NCBI GenBank assembly: GCA_947502505.1
Contig: CANNAE010000006.1
Span: forward strand, 62,001 to 126,000
DNA: 64,000 nucleotides
From: an uncultured Planococcus sp.
GTDB lineage: Bacteria > Bacillota > Bacilli > Bacillales_A > Planococcaceae
Direction of reading: 5' to 3'
Shown here: positions 53,719 to 62,677 of the stretch, piece after piece
Numbering within the stretch: position 1 is the stretch's first letter
Layout: the number at the start of each line of letters is the position of its first letter
Made by a program: the position numbers and the translations under genes
Notes under the pieces: generated by a model
Seen by the model: only the letters and a program-made list of their open reading frames with translations
Told to the model about the DNA's origin: nothing
Database searches by the model: none

Positions 53719-53746
53719 ATTATAGGGACTTCCCGCCAGAAGTCAA
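53719..53746 (-). promoter_or_regulatory. Promoter of the DUF2243-ctaG leader
   Basis: On the minus strand TTGACT (53746-53741), a 16-nt spacer and TATAAT (53724-53719). Confidence 0.65.
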
Positions 53747-54000
53747 CCAGTTATTTGCCAATTCCTGTCGTTTAATCGCTGCTTATCCTAAGCTCGAATC
53801 AAACGAGAATAGAGTAAAGCTTATTTCCCAAATCCTTACTGCCATAGGCTTTTGAACAGCTGCCTTTTCTTGCTTGCCAGCTTTCTTTTGAAACAGGTTT
53901 AAAAAACGATGATTACAGGAATACTACAGAAAGCATATGTGTACTACTAATAATGATTTCCCTGTTATAATAAGAGATATCACTAAAGGAGATGATAGCG

Positions 54001-54198
54001 ATGGAAATGGGTACAATCAAAGGTTCGAGCATGATGGTGAAAGTAGTACGTTCCCTTATGGAAGAAGGCTGGTCTTTTACACCGAACGAATTGGACATCA
54101 TCGTCCGCGCCGAGCATCCTGAAACTGGCGAATCCATCTCCTTTCCTTCATTCGGAAGCCTGAAAATGTGGCTTTACGAAAAAGGGCTTAGCTATTAA
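54001..54198 (+). CDS. Hypothetical 65-residue protein
   Basis: It begins MEMGTIKGSSMMVKVVRSLM and continues as a small soluble domain ending LYEKGLSY. The ATG at 54001 lies 9 nt after AAAGGAG; the ATG at 53992 is too close. A strong terminator follows. The family is not recognised. It is monocistronic. Confidence 0.7.
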   Translation: MEMGTIKGSSMMVKVVRSLMEEGWSFTPNELDIIVRAEHPETGESISFPSFGSLKMWLYEKGLSY

Positions 54199-54205
54199 CT
54201 GAAAA

Positions 54206-54247
54206 AGCTGCCCCTCTGCCGAATCGGCAACAGGGACAGCTTTTTTT
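54206..54247. terminator. Bidirectional terminator
   Basis: AGCTGCCCCTCTGCCG and CGGCAACAGGGACAGCT pair, with A and T tracts. It serves two small converging genes. Confidence 0.85.
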
Positions 54248-54295
54248 GTTGGCCATTTTACATTCATTGACGGCCGTTCGAGACAGGCAGCCAGT

Positions 54296-54457
54296 TTAGA
54301 CGGAAGCTTCAAGAATTGCCGGCTTTTTGCATAGTGAAGCGTTGACGCCTTGTTTTCGCAATTCGGACACGATAGCGCCATTGGTCTTTCTGCACACTTC
54401 ATACGATTCATCGAACATTCTCTTTAATTGCTTCATTTGATTGGATTGACGGTTCAT
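54296..54457 (-). CDS. Hypothetical 53-residue protein
   Basis: A short, basic, helical protein starting MNRQSNQMKQLKRMFDESYE, with two cysteines. GGAGGGTG lies 6 nt before the ATG, an unusually good ribosome site for so short a gene. It converges on the previous small gene and shares its terminator. No family recognised. Confidence 0.55.
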   Translation of the reverse strand: MNRQSNQMKQLKRMFDESYEVCRKTNGAIVSELRKQGVNASLCKKPAILEASV

Positions 54458-54610
54458 TCGACACACCCTCCACTCGGATGACTTCCTAGACCAGTATACA
54501 GGGCAACTATGAACAAACTATTAACAAACGGGAAAAACTTTCAAAACGAGTGATTTTCATTTGCCGCACTATAAAAACGTTTGTCAGTTGGTCTTGAATC
54601 AGCGCCAACT

Positions 54611-54665
54611 CTGAAAAAGGGACTGCCCCTCAAAGTCACTTTTCGTGACCTTTTGGGACAGCCCA
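54611..54665 (-). terminator. Terminator of abgT
   Basis: On the minus strand GGCTGTCCC and GGGGCAGTCC enclose an inner GTCAC/GTGAC stem, followed by TTTTTC. Confidence 0.75.
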
Positions 54666-54672
54666 TTTTCTA

Positions 54673-56187
54673 TTACATGCGCAAGCTGATGCCAGGCCCG
54701 ATTGGAATGCCGGTCAAGGCAAAGATGATCAACATGACGAGCCATACGCCGAAGAAGATCAGGCTATATGGCAGCATCAAGGAAATCAAAGTGCCGAGGC
54801 CCGCTTTTTTATCGTATTCCCGCATGAAAGCCAGGACAATCAAAATATACGGATTAAGCGGCGTGATGATGTTCGTTGATGAATCCGCAATGCGGAATGC
54901 CAATTGGACAAAGGCCGGGTGGTAATCAAGCAGCATGAACATCGGGATGAAGATTGGCGCCATCAACGCCCATTGCGCAGACCCGCTGAAGATCAAGAGA
55001 TTCAAGAGCGCTGCGAGGACGCTGAAGCCGACCATTACCGGCAAGCCCGTCATATTGATGCTCGTCAGGAATTCAGCGCTGTTGACGGCGAGCCAGATGC
55101 CGAGGTTGCTCCAGTTGAAATAGCTGATGAACTGGGCTGCGGCGAAAATCAAGACGATATAGCCGGACATGTCCTTGATGGCATCTCCCATATAAGCCGG
55201 GATGTCTTTGGATTCCGTGATTTTTTTGACAGTGATGCCGTATGCGACAGCCACTGTGATAAAGAAGAACAAGATAATCGGCACGATGCCAGACAGGAAT
55301 GGCGAAGGGATGATGCCGCCTTCTTCGTTTCGTACAGGAGAGCCTGGGAAGAACAAGAGCAAGGCGATCAAGCCGATGTAAACGGCCCCTGCAATTACAG
55401 CGTTCAATAAGCCTTTGTTTTCCTGTTTGGTGACCGCTTCAAAAGCTTTATCGGCTTTGCCGGTATATTTTCCAAGGCGCGGCTCGACCAATTTCTCGGT
55501 GATGATGGCTCCGACGATGGCCATGACGATGACAGAAGCACTCATGAAATACCAGTTATCGACTGGCGTGACGACCATCGTGTCATCGATGGCTCTCGCC
55601 GCTTCCGTGGAAATCCCGGACAGCAAAGCGTCCGTTCCGGTAATCAGGATATTGGCCGTGAATCCGGCACCTGTCCCGGCAAACCCAGCCGCTAGCCCTG
55701 CGAGCGGATGCCTTCCGACAGAAGCAAAGACCATTGCCGCAAGCGGCGGCACGAGGATGAAGGCAGCGTCAGAAGCCAAGTTCCCCATGATTCCTGTGAA
55801 AATGACTGCATATGTGATCAGTGATTTTGGTGCATTCAGGATGGATTTCTTAATGGCGGTTTCCATCAGCCCGACACGTTCAGCCAAGCCGATCCCGAGC
55901 ATCATGACGAGCACGAGGCCGAGCGGCGCAAAGCCGGTGAAGTTATTGATCGTCTCTGCGAGAATATAGCGGATCCCTTCCCCTGAAACGATGCTTTGAA
56001 TCGCCAGCTCCTCGCCCGTTCCTGGATGGACGACGGTCGTGCCGAGTGAGCTCACTAGCCATGACAGCAATACGACAAAAACTGCTAAGTATACAAAAAT
56101 GAAGAATGGATCGGGCAAGCGGTTGCCCCACTTTTCAATAAAATTCAAAAATCCTTTTTTGTCTTGTTGTTCTGTCGATGTTGCCAT
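54673..56187 (-). CDS. AbgT family transporter
   Basis: A 504-residue AbgT-family protein with about eleven helices. It starts FIEKWGNRLPDPFFIFVYLA, and contains SDAAFILVPPLAAMVF and FSGSAQWALMAPIFIPMFM, family-typical pore segments. Members import p-aminobenzoyl-glutamate or export sulfonamide-like compounds. The ATG at 56187 has AGGGAGG 7 nt upstream. It ends the operon of M20 hydrolases and regulator, supporting uptake of acylated amino acids or folate breakdown products. Confidence 0.9.
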   Translation of the reverse strand: MATSTEQQDKKGFLNFIEKWGNRLPDPFFIFVYLAVFVVLLSWLVSSLGTTVVHPGTGEELAIQSIVSGEGIRYILAETINNFTGFAPLGLVLVMMLGIGLAERVGLMETAIKKSILNAPKSLITYAVIFTGIMGNLASDAAFILVPPLAAMVFASVGRHPLAGLAAGFAGTGAGFTANILITGTDALLSGISTEAARAIDDTMVVTPVDNWYFMSASVIVMAIVGAIITEKLVEPRLGKYTGKADKAFEAVTKQENKGLLNAVIAGAVYIGLIALLLFFPGSPVRNEEGGIIPSPFLSGIVPIILFFFITVAVAYGITVKKITESKDIPAYMGDAIKDMSGYIVLIFAAAQFISYFNWSNLGIWLAVNSAEFLTSINMTGLPVMVGFSVLAALLNLLIFSGSAQWALMAPIFIPMFMLLDYHPAFVQLAFRIADSSTNIITPLNPYILIVLAFMREYDKKAGLGTLISLMLPYSLIFFGVWLVMLIIFALTGIPIGPGISLRM

Positions 56188-56208
56188 TCCCATTCCTCCC
56201 TTTTCGTT

Positions 56209-57522
56209 TTATGCACCGAACAATAAACGGTACAATTTCCGCGGCCGGCCGCGACGCCCCGATTCTTCTCCCGCCACTTCCGCAAGCCCGATTCCTTCGA
56301 GCTCTGTGAGGATTCTGCGAGCATTGCGTTCTGTGCTGTTCATCCATTGCGATAATTCCAAAGCGGTGAGTTCGTCTTTTGCATAATGGCGGGATAGTGA
56401 TTCAATGCGGGCGATGACGGTTTGGCTGATCGCTGCGCCTTTTAACGCTTCCTGCCATTTCGACTCGGAACTGCGGCGGCTATAGCGCAAGCGCTCGCCT
56501 GATGAGTTGATTTCCGTTACGTTTCCGCCTTCATCGATATTGATGACTACGCCGTTCTCTTTTTCTCGGGCGTAATCCAGCGCCAGCCGGACGTTTTGTT
56601 CGGATTCCGTGACGGTCCGGCCATAGCCGCTGCCAATGCGGACCTGGAACTTGCTGTTGGCAAAGATCTCTTCTTTCAACTCTTCCAGGTTGTAGGATTT
56701 TCTGTACAATTCCAGTTCTCCCCGCGTCGTGTAGATGAAATAGATGCCATTGCCCATGCCCACCTTCGAGCCTTTTACTTCTTCAGCAAAATCGATGAGC
56801 ACTCGGTTCACTGCAAGTTCTTGCCGTTCGATCTTGAACGGCGTCTTGCGCTGCTGGGCCTGGCTCGGATACATGATTTCTATTCCGATCATCGCCAATT
56901 GCTTCATGCGGTACAAATCGGACAGGCTTCTTTCTTTAATGACCGAAATTGCGCGATGGGCAGCCAGTTCCGATACGCTGATCCGGTAGACCGGCACGCC
57001 CCGCTCCTTAAGGCCCTTATAGGCGGCATGGACACAAGTGAGTGCTGCTTGTATATGGCCGGAACGGTACAGCTTTTCGTGGTAGTCGATCAATTCCTCG
57101 GCGGGAATATAGCCAAGCTCCGGCGCGGTATGGATTTCCATTTTTTCCAAATCGAAATCCTTGAGCATTTTCAGCACCTCTACGCGCGAGACGGAATCGA
57201 CACTGATACTTGATAAGACGGCGCCTTCTTGCATAAAAGCATCGAGCATCGTTCCGAGCAGGCTCGACCCATGCAGCAAAATATAATCCCCGTGAGCCGC
57301 ATCGATCAACTTTTCTTTCAAGGCAAAATGATAGGGGGCAGGCCCTGAAAACAGCCAATGCCCGATGCGCCCGGAATGTTGGTTGATGATGTTTTTCGTT
57401 TCTTCGGTATGTTTGTAAATGAATGGAATGAGTTCGATGCCTTCTAGGCTGCCTGCCGCTTTCATCGTTTCGTTGACGGAATCCTTTGGCCCGATCAAGC
57501 CGACTCTAACGGTTTCAGTCAT
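56209..57522 (-). CDS. Transcriptional regulator with C-terminal winged helix
   Basis: A 437-residue protein. The first about 230 residues have a ligand-binding-like alpha/beta region (VRVGLIGPKDSVNETMKAAG). A middle part with KVGMGNGIYFIYTTRG and YGRTVTESEQNVRLALDYAREK looks like the degenerate GGDEF/GTP-cyclohydrolase-III-like domain of some sugar or amino-acid regulators. The end (KDELTALELSQWMNSTERNA) is a winged helix. It overlaps the carbamoylase stop by 8 nt, so it is in the operon it probably controls. Confidence 0.75.
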   Translation of the reverse strand: MTETVRVGLIGPKDSVNETMKAAGSLEGIELIPFIYKHTEETKNIINQHSGRIGHWLFSGPAPYHFALKEKLIDAAHGDYILLHGSSLLGTMLDAFMQEGAVLSSISVDSVSRVEVLKMLKDFDLEKMEIHTAPELGYIPAEELIDYHEKLYRSGHIQAALTCVHAAYKGLKERGVPVYRISVSELAAHRAISVIKERSLSDLYRMKQLAMIGIEIMYPSQAQQRKTPFKIERQELAVNRVLIDFAEEVKGSKVGMGNGIYFIYTTRGELELYRKSYNLEELKEEIFANSKFQVRIGSGYGRTVTESEQNVRLALDYAREKENGVVINIDEGGNVTEINSSGERLRYSRRSSESKWQEALKGAAISQTVIARIESLSRHYAKDELTALELSQWMNSTERNARRILTELEGIGLAEVAGEESGRRGRPRKLYRLLFGA

Positions 57523-58753
57523 TTGCGGTAGCCTCCATCAAAAAGCGCGACAATAATTCCACGCCCATCTTCAAATCTTCTGCACTGGCGTATTCTTCGG
57601 GATGATGGCTCAATCCGTCTTTACAAGGGATGAACAGCAAGCCGCTCGGCCATGTTTGCGCCATATTCATGACGTCGTGCCCTGCGCCGCTGTCCATCCG
57701 GTGTGCCGTATAAGCTTCGCTGATGCCGGCGTCGGCCAATTGCTGGGAGATGCCGTCATTGAGCAAGACAGATGGATTGTCGACCAGTACTTCGATTTCG
57801 ATGTTCACGCCTGTTGTTTCTTCGATGCGCTTCGCTTCTTTATGTATAGCGCCTGTCATCTTTTGCTTCAGCCGGTCGTCTACACTGCGGATATCGACTC
57901 CTGCAGTGACGGTTTGCGGAATGACATTCATCGAGTTCGGAGAGGCCGTTAATGTAGAGACGGTCGCGACGAGTGATTTGCCGTATGCATCGTTCATCTG
58001 CAGGGCCGTCTCCTGGACGAATGAAATGAACGGCGCGGCCGCGGCCAATGCATCTTGCCGTTGATCCATCGGCGTCGTCCCGGTATGGCCTGCTTTCCCG
58101 TGGAAGGTGACCGCCAAGCGGATTGGGCACGCCACCCCTTTGACCACCCCGTAATCTTTCTGGTGGTTAAGGATATGCATTCCTTGTTCGATGTGCAGTT
58201 CCACGAAACATTCCAACTGCTCTTTCGGCCGCTTGGCGTTCACCAGATTCTGCCATACGAAGCCTTGGCTTTCGACGGCTTGTGCGAGCGTTATGCCGTG
58301 CTGGTCTTCAAGCGTGCCGATCGAAGGGTCCAATATTCCGCTCATCGCTTTGCTGCCGATTGTCGAGACGCCAAAACGCGATGACTCTTCCGAACGAAAG
58401 CAAATGACTTCGATCGGGCGCTCTGGTTCGAAATCGGCTTCTTTCAACATTTTGATGGCCCCGAGCCCGCATACGACACCGGCCCCGCCGTCAAACGCCC
58501 CGCCGTTTGGCACGGTATCCAGATGAGACCCTGTCGCAACCGCTGCCCTGCCGCCCGATACCTCCCAGCGCGCAATGGCATTTCCAGCGGCATCTTCCGT
58601 AACCGCAAGGCCCAACTCTTCGGCGATGGCCTTAAAGACATCGATCGCCTCGGTTTCTTCCGCTGTGTAGCCTTCCCGGGTGAATCCTTGTTCACGGACC
58701 AGCGAATCACTCAAATTCATCCGCCGTAATTGTTCAATCAGCCACTCTCTCAT
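57515..58753 (-). CDS. M20 hydantoinase/carbamoylase-type amidase
   Basis: A 412-residue zinc amidohydrolase of the N-carbamoyl-L-amino acid hydrolase/allantoate amidohydrolase type. The metal motifs are GSHLDTVPNGG, FDGGAGV, FRSEESSRFG and ELHIEQG, with MDSGAGHDVMNMA near the end. AAGGAGG precedes the ATG. It overlaps the AbgA-like gene by 20 nt. It may remove a carbamoyl or other acyl group from an amino acid. Confidence 0.9.
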   Translation of the reverse strand: MREWLIEQLRRMNLSDSLVREQGFTREGYTAEETEAIDVFKAIAEELGLAVTEDAAGNAIARWEVSGGRAAVATGSHLDTVPNGGAFDGGAGVVCGLGAIKMLKEADFEPERPIEVICFRSEESSRFGVSTIGSKAMSGILDPSIGTLEDQHGITLAQAVESQGFVWQNLVNAKRPKEQLECFVELHIEQGMHILNHQKDYGVVKGVACPIRLAVTFHGKAGHTGTTPMDQRQDALAAAAPFISFVQETALQMNDAYGKSLVATVSTLTASPNSMNVIPQTVTAGVDIRSVDDRLKQKMTGAIHKEAKRIEETTGVNIEIEVLVDNPSVLLNDGISQQLADAGISEAYTAHRMDSGAGHDVMNMAQTWPSGLLFIPCKDGLSHHPEEYASAEDLKMGVELLSRFLMEATAND

Positions 58754-60059
58754 GTTCTCCGTCCTCCTTCTGTAAATGATCGGTCGCCCGGATCAAAGTT
58801 TCCAGCCCTGCCGACAGTGCCTGCTCTTCATAATCAAAACGCGGGTGATGATGCCCCGCCGGAAGCGGGCTGGCAAAAATCATGAAAGTCGCTTGGCCTC
58901 CTTGTTTCCGGACGCGCTCCATCATATACGTTACATCTTCTGAAGCGCCTATTGGCAAATGCGGCACGATGTTCAGTTGCGATGTGGCACAAGCCCGCTC
59001 CACGGTTTTCGCAAACTCAAGGTCTGCATCTGCTGAAATCGCCCGGCCCATGTGCTCGATTTCCAGTTCAACCCCGTGCATCGCTGCACTCGCCTCTAGA
59101 ATGCGCAGGGCGTTTTCCTGCATGTATTCATCCAATTCATTGGTCTCGCCGCGCGTTTCGATCTCCATCAAAGCTTGATCGGCGATGATATTGCGCCCTG
59201 TCCCGGCTTGAAAAGTGCCGACATTGACGCGTGTTGCCCCGTCTTTATGGCGCGCGATGCCGTGCAAGTGCAAAGCCGCCGATGCCCCGGCGAGCAATGC
59301 ATTGCGCCCGGCGTTCGGCTCCAATCCGGAATGCGCCGACTTGCCGGTGAATTTCGCATTGAGTTTGGAACTTGCCAAAAACCGCGATGCCGCTGCGGCA
59401 ACTGTGCCGCTGGGCAGATCGTGGATGCCGACATGGCCGCTCAGGAAATAATCGACCTTATCCAGCCAGCCTTTTTCGACTACTGCCTTCGCGCCCCGCC
59501 CGCCTTCTTCAGCCGGCTGGAACAAAATCGTATAAGTCCCTCGCAAACTGCCTTTTTCCCTCGCCAAGTACTTGGCGAGCCCTAGCCCAATAGCGGCATG
59601 GCCATCGTGGCCGCAAGCGTGCATCATGCCGGGAACTTGCGAGCGGAATGCGAGCTCTGCTGGCACATGCTGTGATGTGGCGTCTTCGTCAATCGGCAAG
59701 GCATCGATATCGAAGCGATAGGCGAAATTTGGCCCTGGCCTGCCGGTATCCAACACTGCGGCCAGTCCGGTATGGCCGCCTTTCATCCGCTGCATGAACT
59801 CGTCTGGCACGCCGTAATCGAGCGCGCGCCGTTCTTGCTGTTCTAAAAACTGGCCGTCCGGCACGCCCATGCGCTCATCGCTTTTTAATAAATCGGTGCC
59901 GAAATAGAGTGCCAACCCCGTGCCGGCTAATTGAACGCTTAACTCATAAGTTGTCACATATTCCGCAAACCCGATTTCAGGATAGCGATGCCGCTTGCGC
60001 CTTTGGTCGATAAGATACGGCTCGACTTCTTCCATAAATCGGTCAATTGCATCTGCCAC
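58734..60059 (-). CDS. M20 amidohydrolase, AbgA-like (p-aminobenzoyl-glutamate hydrolase type)
   Basis: A 441-residue M20 peptidase. The motifs are DIDALPIDED, HACGHDGHAAIGLG, QPAEEGGRGAK, GKSAHSGLEPNAGRNAL and the C-terminal AGHHHPRFDYEE. Its long N-terminus (about 60 residues before the first metal-binding block) fits the AbgA branch. The start is the GTG at 60059, 7 nt after AGGAGG; the earlier ATG lies on the ribosome site. Its nearest operon partner AbgT supports p-aminobenzoyl-glutamate or similar substrates. Confidence 0.88.
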   Translation of the reverse strand: MADAIDRFMEEVEPYLIDQRRKRHRYPEIGFAEYVTTYELSVQLAGTGLALYFGTDLLKSDERMGVPDGQFLEQQERRALDYGVPDEFMQRMKGGHTGLAAVLDTGRPGPNFAYRFDIDALPIDEDATSQHVPAELAFRSQVPGMMHACGHDGHAAIGLGLAKYLAREKGSLRGTYTILFQPAEEGGRGAKAVVEKGWLDKVDYFLSGHVGIHDLPSGTVAAAASRFLASSKLNAKFTGKSAHSGLEPNAGRNALLAGASAALHLHGIARHKDGATRVNVGTFQAGTGRNIIADQALMEIETRGETNELDEYMQENALRILEASAAMHGVELEIEHMGRAISADADLEFAKTVERACATSQLNIVPHLPIGASEDVTYMMERVRKQGGQATFMIFASPLPAGHHHPRFDYEEQALSAGLETLIRATDHLQKEDGEHERVAD

Positions 60060-60061
60060 GA

Positions 60062-61246
60062 TCATCCCTCCTGTTTATTCAATTCCGCGAGCACATCAAG
60101 CGCAGCCTGCGCCATCAATCCGGTGCCGACCGGCAAAGCCTGTTCGTCGATCATAAAGCCTGGGTCATGGAGCGGTTTTTGCTTGTCTCCGACGGATGTT
60201 CCAAGCCAGTAGTAAACGCCTTCGTAATTTTTCAGGAAGCGCCCGAAATCCTCGCCTGCCATGCTGCCGATCATTTCCGGCGCTGCCGATTCGCCCAATT
60301 GCCTTTTAGCGGATGCGCGCACCACTTGAGCCCAGCGTTTTGTATTGACGGTTGCCGGGTAGCCGTCCGAATAATCGATTTCACATGTGCCGCCCATCAT
60401 TTCAGCTGCGCCTGTGACAACTTCATGGAAGCGTTTCTTCAATAATTTTTTGGTGTCGTCCGATAGCGAACGGATCGTGCCTTCTAGTACGACGCTATCT
60501 GCCACCACATTATAGCGGTAGCCACCCGAGATTTTACCGATGGTGATGACACCGGAATCCATTGGGTTAGCGTTGCGGCTGACGATGGTCTGGATCGCTG
60601 AAATCACTTGGTTGGCGATCACGATGGCATCCACCGTTTGATGAGGCATCGAGGCATGGCCTCCAGCTCCGTGTATCGTCACTTGGAAACGGTCTGAGTT
60701 CCCCATGATCGCCCCGTCGATGACGCCGACCTGCCCGGCAGGAAGCCCGGGCCATACGTGCTGCGCAAGCAAAACATCCGGCTCGTACCGTTCGAAAATA
60801 CCGTCTGCCATCATTTGGTCTGCCCCGCCAGCCGGCGCATTTTCTTCGGCCGGCTGAAAAATGAGCAATATCGTTCCGGCTATATCGCTTTTTTGTTCTT
60901 GCAGCAATTTGCCGACTCCGAGCAGCATGGCCGTATGCGCATCATGGCCGCACGCATGCATTTTTCCATCGACTTTGGATTTAAACGGCACGTCCGCTTT
61001 CTCCAGAATCGGCAAAGCGTCGATATCGGCGCGCAAGCCGACCGTTTTTCCGGGCCTTGCCCCTTCAATTACGGCCAGGATGCCGGTCTTTGCATACCCA
61101 GTGAAATATGGGATGCCGTATTCATCCAGCTTTTCTTGTATTTTTTTCGAGGTTTCCGTTTCTTCACCGCTCAATTCGGGCTGTTCGTGGAGCTCCCGAC
61201 GAAATGCCCGTATGTCTTCAAATAATTGCTGTGCTTGTTGTTTCAA
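60062..61246 (-). CDS. M20 N-acyl-amino acid amidohydrolase
   Basis: A 394-residue M20D peptidase. It starts DIRAFRRELHEQPELSGEE and has DIDALPI, MHACGHDAHTAMLLG, QPAEENAPAG, GAGGHASMPHQTVDAI and AGEDFGRFL, all as in amidohydrolases such as AmaA/HipO. The TTG at 61246 has AGGTG 6 nt upstream; the GTG at 61255 lies in that site. It is the first gene of the operon. Acyl group and amino acid are not known. Confidence 0.92.
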   Translation of the reverse strand: MKQQAQQLFEDIRAFRRELHEQPELSGEETETSKKIQEKLDEYGIPYFTGYAKTGILAVIEGARPGKTVGLRADIDALPILEKADVPFKSKVDGKMHACGHDAHTAMLLGVGKLLQEQKSDIAGTILLIFQPAEENAPAGGADQMMADGIFERYEPDVLLAQHVWPGLPAGQVGVIDGAIMGNSDRFQVTIHGAGGHASMPHQTVDAIVIANQVISAIQTIVSRNANPMDSGVITIGKISGGYRYNVVADSVVLEGTIRSLSDDTKKLLKKRFHEVVTGAAEMMGGTCEIDYSDGYPATVNTKRWAQVVRASAKRQLGESAAPEMIGSMAGEDFGRFLKNYEGVYYWLGTSVGDKQKPLHDPGFMIDEQALPVGTGLMAQAALDVLAELNKQEG

Positions 61247-61371
61247 TGCCGTCACCTGCTTTTTGGTATTTAAGGAAATAGACCTTAATCATTCCGTTAA
61301 TAGAAAGTGTACCGTATTTAGCTGCGAAAATGCTACCCCCCTTTTTGATTTTTCTGAATATGCGTTCAATA

Positions 61372-61407
61372 AAAAACAAGCCTCCGCTGCTGCGAAGGCT
61401 TGTGTGG
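61372..61407 (-). terminator. Terminator of the unidentified gene at 61419
   Basis: On the minus strand ACAAGCCTTCGC pairs with GCGGAGGCTTGT (one G-U), followed by a T-tract. It lies between the stop of that gene and the start of the M20 operon. Confidence 0.85.
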
Positions 61408-61418
61408 TTGCTGTTTTA

Positions 61419-62222
61419 TTATTGTGCTGATGGGCCGTATAGAGCCGCAAACTCGTTTTTGCGCTGTTCGATGGCAGTGAAAATCGCAAAATCGTGCACT
61501 TCATTGTATTTGATGCCGAGCGTTTCCAGGTATTCCGCCAATTCGGTATAAAGCTTGCCATAAATCTCGGTAAAAGATGGGCCGGTGAGTTCGCTGATCG
61601 TTTTCATATGATCGTCTGCCTGCCCCGTTTCGCCCGCTTGCCGCAAGGCGTATAATTCGCTTAAAGTATGGATCACATGGCGGAATGTCGCTGTAATATA
61701 CGGTGGAGAAAAGCTTTCTTCTTTTTTCGCCAGGACAAACGGCAAGCTTCTTAAAAACAAATCTGCAGAGCCTTCCAACCCGTAGCGAATCACGGAACTA
61801 TGGACTTGGCAGAAATAGGTTTCCCAACATTGGTAGCTATCGCTGTTGGCCAATTCCTGCCACTCGGCATGGCGCCTTATGTCCATATTTTGCTTGAAAT
61901 GCTCGATCGCTTGCCCGATGACAAAGGCGATCAACGGAATCGTTTCATCGCCTGATAGTTCGATACCGATGATGCTTTTGACGCCAAACGGATGATGGAC
62001 CGCTTTTTTTCCGTCAAATTCATTGTCCATGATGCCGTATTCGGTAAAAATCGTATGGCTGAAATCCTTGCGTTCGTTGTAGAAAATGAGAAGTTCAATC
62101 TTGTCTTTAAAATTAAACGGTTTATACGCTGTTTTTGCCCTTTTCACCATTGCCGGAATATCCAATGCCGGCTCTTCCTCAGTCAATTCAATATAGCGGA
62201 TTCCTTGTTCCGTAGTCTTCAA
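61419..62222 (-). CDS. Unidentified protein, 267 residues
   Basis: A soluble protein whose sequence I do not recognise. It begins MKTTEQGIRYIELTEEEPAL, with a strongly helical, acidic composition and several His/Glu pairs (GQAIEHFKQNMDIRRHAEW). The TTG at 62222 follows AAGGAG by 8 nt; the frame up to 62267 includes that site. It has its own terminator and so is not part of the M20 operon. A helical-bundle fold seems likely, but function is unknown. Confidence 0.7.
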   Translation of the reverse strand: MKTTEQGIRYIELTEEEPALDIPAMVKRAKTAYKPFNFKDKIELLIFYNERKDFSHTIFTEYGIMDNEFDGKKAVHHPFGVKSIIGIELSGDETIPLIAFVIGQAIEHFKQNMDIRRHAEWQELANSDSYQCWETYFCQVHSSVIRYGLEGSADLFLRSLPFVLAKKEESFSPPYITATFRHVIHTLSELYALRQAGETGQADDHMKTISELTGPSFTEIYGKLYTELAEYLETLGIKYNEVHDFAIFTAIEQRKNEFAALYGPSAQ

Positions 62223-62677
62223 TGGTTTAACTCCTTCTCTCCATGTCCAGCATTCACCAGTTTTCAAATTGTTTCCATTTCCTTGTAGTCAGCTTTATTA
62301 TAAGAAAAATCTTTTCAAAAACACAAGCCACAACTTTCCCCTTTATCATTCGGCACGACACTTTCCTTGCACCAGCTTGAAAAAATCGGGCGCCGTTTCC
62401 CCATGTTTCCGATATAGTTAACTGTACCATTTGATGCGCACAGAATGAAGTTTTATAGTCTTTCAGCACAGCTATTTACTGCTTGAACAGCATATTTCTA
62501 TGTTTCAGCTTATCTAGCCCTATCATTTTACCTTTTCCTGTAAACTTACATAATAATCAGTTAAATCTAGCCATTTAGCTATTCAATTTGTTTTTTTGAC
62601 AATAAATGAAAGCGTTTTACCAACATGGCTGATACTGGATTTTAGTAGGCAAGCACAATGAAAAGGAGAGATTTTTT
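62223..62677. other. Intergenic region with divergent promoters
   Basis: This is 455 bases between the unidentified gene and citZ. A minus-strand TTGTGT-N18-TATAAT lies near 62290-62330. On the plus side TTGACA (62596-62601) and a cre-like box lie 50-80 nt before citZ. The central part (62340-62560) holds no gene I can support. Confidence 0.5.
62607..62620 (+). promoter_or_regulatory. Possible cre site in the citZ promoter
   Basis: TGAAAGCGTTTTAC matches the first twelve positions of TGWAANCGNTNWCA but not the last two. CcpA control of citZ is known in Bacillus, so it is plausible but imperfect. Confidence 0.4.

Noticed and set aside
53530..53855. Plus-strand frame ending in protein-like sequence (VNYRDFPPEVNQLFANSCRL)
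   Set aside because: It has no ribosome site or start, begins antisense to DUF2243, and overlaps the minus-strand promoter and leader. Kept as non-coding, though a gene remnant cannot be excluded.
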